This document shows positions 61,426-64,000 of a stretch of 64,000 nucleotides of DNA, in pieces (within the stretch, counting starts at the first letter, position 1; each line of letters starts with the position of its first letter). This DNA comes from Streptomyces durocortorensis (GTDB lineage Bacteria > Actinomycetota > Actinomycetes > Streptomycetales > Streptomycetaceae): contig NZ_CP134500.1 in assembly GCF_031760065.1 (NCBI RefSeq), positions 5,890,001 through 5,954,000 of the forward strand. The letters are read 5' to 3'. Below the pieces are notes generated by a model. The model did not search any database, was not told the DNA's origin, and was given only the letters and a program-made list of their open reading frames with translations. The position numbers were made by a program, and so were the translations under genes.

Positions 61426-62226
61426 GTGACCGACCCCGCCCTGTCCGAACTGCTCGACTTCGCCCTGGAGGCCGCCCGCCGCGCCGGGGCCCTGCTGCGC
61501 GACGGCCGCCCCGCCGACCTGGGGGTGGCCGCCACCAAGTCCAGCCCCATCGACGTGGTCACCGAGATGGACATCGCCGCCGAGAAGCTGATCGTCGGCT
61601 ACCTCTCCGACCTCCGCCCCGACGACGGCTTCCTCGGCGAGGAGGGCGCCGGCTCCCCGGGCACCACCGGCATCCGCTGGGTCATCGACCCGCTGGACGG
61701 CACCGTGAACTATCTGTACGGCCTGCCCACCTGGGCCGTCTCCATCGCCGCCGAGCGCGACGGCGAGCGCGTCGTGGGCGTCGTCGAGGCCCCGATGCGC
61801 CGGGAGACGTACCAGGCGGTCCTCGGCGGCGGGGCGTACGCGAACGGCGACGCCCTGCGCTGCCGCCCCGCCCCTCCTCTGGACCAGGCCCTCGTCTCGA
61901 CCGGCTTCAACTACGTCGCCCACGTCCGCGCCCACCAGGCGGACGTCGCCCAGCGGCTGATCCCCAGGCTCCGGGACATCCGGCGCAGCGGCTCGGCGGC
62001 CGTCGACCTCTGCGACGTGGCGGCGGGCCGCCTGGACGGCTACTACGAACGCGGACTGCACCCCTGGGACCTGGCCGCGGGCGACCTCATCGCCCGGGAG
62101 GCGGGTGCGCTGACCGGCGGCCGCCCCGGGCTGCCCGCCGACGGCGACCTGACCGTGGCCGCGACCCCGGGCGTCTTCGAGCCGCTCCAGGCCGCGCTGG
62201 AGGAGCTGGGCGCCTGGCACGACTGA
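61426..62226 (+). CDS. Inositol monophosphatase family protein
   Basis: A 266-residue magnesium-dependent phosphatase. Metal motifs: Glu in FLGEEGAG, DPLDGTVNYLYGLP (about 90-103) and GLHPWDLAAGDLIAREAGA near 220. It hydrolyses inositol-1-phosphate or related sugar phosphates; the substrate is not fixed by sequence. GTG 61426 has a GGGAGCAC site. Likely in one operon with hemH. Confidence 0.92.
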   Translation: MTDPALSELLDFALEAARRAGALLRDGRPADLGVAATKSSPIDVVTEMDIAAEKLIVGYLSDLRPDDGFLGEEGAGSPGTTGIRWVIDPLDGTVNYLYGLPTWAVSIAAERDGERVVGVVEAPMRRETYQAVLGGGAYANGDALRCRPAPPLDQALVSTGFNYVAHVRAHQADVAQRLIPRLRDIRRSGSAAVDLCDVAAGRLDGYYERGLHPWDLAAGDLIAREAGALTGGRPGLPADGDLTVAATPGVFEPLQAALEELGAWHD

Positions 62227-62271
62227 CCCCCGAAGCCCTGGTGAGGGCCGTGAGGGCCGGACGGCACAGCG

Positions 62272-62308
62272 GAGGGCCCCGGATGCCTGGACAGCATCCG
62301 GGGCCCTC
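62272..62308. terminator. Bidirectional terminator
   Basis: A perfect 15-bp stem (62272-62286 with 62294-62308) with a seven-base loop, between the IMPase-like gene and the convergent small gene. Confidence 0.9.
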
Positions 62309-62319
62309 TGCCGTACGAC

Positions 62320-62493
62320 TCAGACGCTTGTGGCGCCGATTTCCACGCCGTGCTCGGCGGCCAGGCGGTGCAGATCGTCCAGCTCGCTCTGCTCGACATC
62401 CGCCAGGAAGTCGTCGCCGTCCTCGCGAGCCCGCGTGAGGTCGTACTCGGTCGTCTTGATGCGATGCAGCAGACCTGCGGTGAAAGCGTCCAT
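62320..62493 (-). CDS. Small conserved hypothetical protein
   Basis: A 57-residue, helical, acidic protein (MDAFTAGLLHRIKTTEYDL, EQSELDDLHRLAAEHGVEI). I recall it as conserved in this place in Streptomyces. ATG 62493 is the likelier start; ATG 62508 is in frame. Function is unknown. Confidence 0.65.
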   Translation of the reverse strand: MDAFTAGLLHRIKTTEYDLTRAREDGDDFLADVEQSELDDLHRLAAEHGVEIGATSV

Positions 62494-62852
62494 GATGCGC
62501 CCCCTCATCGTGGGTCGGTGGCACGGGGGTGTGCCCGGGATCCCTCCGGCGGGGGAGCCGGAGGAGCGGGTGATCTCGCCGCTGCCCCGGGAAAAGGAGC
62601 GGGCCGTGGCAAGCCACGGGACGGGCGTGATCGCGGGTGTGAACCCCTCTTCCCCAGGCGCGAGCGCACAGAAACCTCAACTGGCCGGTAAATCCGCCGC
62701 ATTCCGCCGGGGCCTCCCGTCCCAGCGCCGTCTTACCGCCGGTTTATACGCGTTGCGGGCAGGATGGAAGCACACAGTCGGCCTCCCCCGGGGGCCGTTC
62801 GCTGTGTGAACCCGTAGTGAATCCGTAGAAGGACCTAAGGAAGGACTGCGCC
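62494..62852. other. Upstream region of cutR (359 bp)
   Basis: Divergent region between the small gene and cutR. It holds a hairpin with arms CACACAG (62771-62777) and CTGTGTG (62802-62808), the 11-bp tandem repeats at 62806-62827, and an AAGGAAGG ribosome binding site before GTG 62853. Confidence 0.55.
62806..62827 (+). promoter_or_regulatory. Tandem 11-bp direct repeats, candidate CutR binding site
   Basis: GTGAACCCGTA (62806-62816) is followed at once by GTGAATCCGTA (62817-62827), one base different. Direct repeats spaced one helical turn apart are the usual site of OmpR/PhoB-type regulators such as CutR. They end 25 bases before the cutR start, suggesting autoregulation. Confidence 0.5.
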
Positions 62853-63506
62853 GTGCGCGTACTCGTCGTCGAGGACGAGCAGCTGCTCGCCGATGCGGTG
62901 GCCACCGGACTGCGCCGGGAGGCCATGGCCGTCGACGTCGTCTACGACGGTGCCGCGGCCCTGGAGCGCATCGGGGTCAACGACTACGACGTCGTCGTGC
63001 TGGACCGGGACCTCCCGGTGGTGCACGGCGACGACGTCTGCCGCAGGATCGTCGAGCTCGGCATGCCCACCCGGGTGCTCATGCTCACCGCGTCCGGCGA
63101 CGTCAGCGACCGGGTCGAGGGCCTGGAGCTGGGCGCCGACGACTATCTCCCCAAGCCCTTCGCCTTCAGCGAGCTGACCGCCCGGGTGCGCGCGCTGGGC
63201 CGCCGTACGACGGTCGCGCTGCCGCCCGTCCTGGAGCGGGCGGGCATCAAGCTCGACCCGAACCGCCGCGAGGTCTTCCGCGACGAGGTGGAGATCCAGC
63301 TCGCCCCGAAGGAGTTCGCGGTGCTGGAGGTCCTGATGCGCAGCGAGGGCGCGGTCGTCTCGGCCGAGCAGCTGCTGGAGAAGGCCTGGGACGAGAACAC
63401 CGATCCCTTCACCAACGTGGTGCGGGTCACGGTCATGACGCTCCGCCGCAAGCTCGGCGAACCGCCCGTGATCGTGACCGTGCCGGGTTCCGGATACCGG
63501 ATCTGA
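62853..63506 (+). CDS. cutR: OmpR-family response regulator CutR
   Basis: A 217-residue regulator. The receiver has the acidic pair Glu7-Asp8 and the phospho-accepting Asp51 (VVVLDRDLP), with LPKPFAF carrying the conserved Lys. The C-terminal winged helix (PKEFAVLEVLMRSEGAVVSAEQLLEKAWDE) binds DNA. The sequence is nearly identical to my memory of S. coelicolor CutR, linked with CutS to secretion stress and antibiotic production. Start GTG 62853 follows AAGGAAGG. cutS starts five bases after the stop. Confidence 0.93.
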   Translation: MRVLVVEDEQLLADAVATGLRREAMAVDVVYDGAAALERIGVNDYDVVVLDRDLPVVHGDDVCRRIVELGMPTRVLMLTASGDVSDRVEGLELGADDYLPKPFAFSELTARVRALGRRTTVALPPVLERAGIKLDPNRREVFRDEVEIQLAPKEFAVLEVLMRSEGAVVSAEQLLEKAWDENTDPFTNVVRVTVMTLRRKLGEPPVIVTVPGSGYRI

Positions 63507-63511
63507 GGACC

Positions 63512-64000
63512 ATGGCCACCACCCCCGAGCCCCCCGCGGCGCCTCCGAAGCCCACCTGGGAGCCCAAGCAGCAGGAGCCCCCGTACCCCTGGCTGCGCCC
63601 GACCATCCGGATACGGCTCACCCTGCTCTACGGCGGGATGTTCCTGATCGCGGGCATCCTGCTGCTCTCGATCATCTACATGCTGGCCGCGCAGGGGCTG
63701 CACGTGGGCAACGAGCTCCCGTTCAAGCTGCTGCCCGACAGCAAGATCCAGCTCACCAACAACGCCTGCCCCGCCCTCACCCCGGGCCTCTCGGCGGACG
63801 AGGCGAACGCCGCGCTCAAGGCGTGCAACGGGGAGCAGCGCCAGCAGGCGCTGGACACCCTGCTCAACCGCTCGCTCCTCGCCCTGGTCGGTCTCAGCGT
63901 CATCGCCTTCGCCTTCGGTTACGCCATGGCTGGCCGCGTCCTGTCCCCGCTCGGTCGGATCACCCGGACCGCGCGCCGGGTGGCCGGCACCGACCTCACC
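63512..64000 (+). CDS. cutS: Sensor histidine kinase CutS (5' part, runs off the window)
   Basis: The first 163 residues of the partner kinase. A Pro-rich cytoplasmic start (1-31) leads into a membrane segment (about 33-55). A short extracytoplasmic sensor (about 56-120) follows, with two cysteines (in NNACPALTP and LKACNGEQ), and then a second membrane segment near 122-142. The visible end starts the HAMP domain (MAGRVLSPLGRITRTARRVAGTDL). Kinase domains lie beyond 64000. Confidence 0.9.
   Translation, partial: MATTPEPPAAPPKPTWEPKQQEPPYPWLRPTIRIRLTLLYGGMFLIAGILLLSIIYMLAAQGLHVGNELPFKLLPDSKIQLTNNACPALTPGLSADEANAALKACNGEQRQQALDTLLNRSLLALVGLSVIAFAFGYAMAGRVLSPLGRITRTARRVAGTDLT

Noticed and set aside
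1..64000. CRISPR arrays, tRNA/rRNA genes, insertion sequences, prophage, biosynthetic cluster
   Set aside because: No regularly spaced long repeats, no cloverleaf-like sequence with CCA end, no transposase or integrase, and no PKS/NRPS-type genes were seen.

Overview
The window is chromosomal core DNA from a Streptomyces species. It has very high G+C with almost all third codon positions G or C, many GTG/TTG starts, stem-loop terminators without U-tracts, and the Streptomyces principal sigma factor HrdB with its long Lys/Ala-rich and acidic N-terminal arm. From memory, the gene order (lexA-nrdR-nrdJ ... hrdB ... parE ... parC ... sepH ... hemH ... cutRS) matches roughly SCO5803-SCO5863 of S. 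coelicolor; this should be confirmed by alignment. I see no prophage, transposase, CRISPR array, tRNA, rRNA or natural-product cluster.

Layout. 1-7.2 kb is a DNA-maintenance and nucleotide block: the tail of an unidentified gene, a DinG-type helicase, LexA with its own SOS box, then NrdR and the B12-dependent ribonucleotide reductase NrdJ behind NrdR boxes. 7.2-16.2 kb holds a decayed methyltransferase, a TerD-like protein, DUF1152 and YdbC-like proteins, a histidine phosphatase, an ADP-ribosylglycohydrolase, a DUF4173 membrane protein, RNase HII and two conserved unknowns. 16.5-29.7 kb holds a RecQ-like helicase fused to a phosphoribosyltransferase-like domain, a DUF4192 protein behind a perfect palindrome of two DnaA boxes, a glycogen-debranching-like protein, an NrtR-type Nudix regulator, a one-piece ABC transporter, a GntR regulator, hrdB and a secreted trypsin-like protease.

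29.8-45.8 kb is framed by topoisomerase IV (parE and parC). Between them lie a DUF485/solute-symporter pair, a CitA-type two-component system, a collapsed LacI pseudogene and a CobW-type GTPase. After parC come a catalytic/non-catalytic pair of M16 peptidases and an M23 cell-wall peptidase behind a cyclic di-AMP riboswitch. 45.9-64 kb holds a GntR regulator, HPr, a GNAT/acyl-CoA-synthetase-like fusion, DUF5998, a phosphodiesterase, thymidine kinase, a VOC protein, a rhodanese, SepH, a membrane-anchored unknown, an FAD sugar-lactone oxidase overlapping an MFS transporter, coproporphyrin ferrochelatase, an inositol-phosphatase-like protein, a 57-residue protein, CutR and the start of CutS.

Most genes are housekeeping. 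The less ordinary content is regulatory: paired DnaA boxes, 11-bp tandem repeats before cutR, a repeated set of genes whose -10 box lies 6-10 bases before the start codon, a tandem duplication before hemH, and a putative NrtR operator over its own -10. Two decayed genes sit in an otherwise intact core. I found no wholly new multi-gene system.
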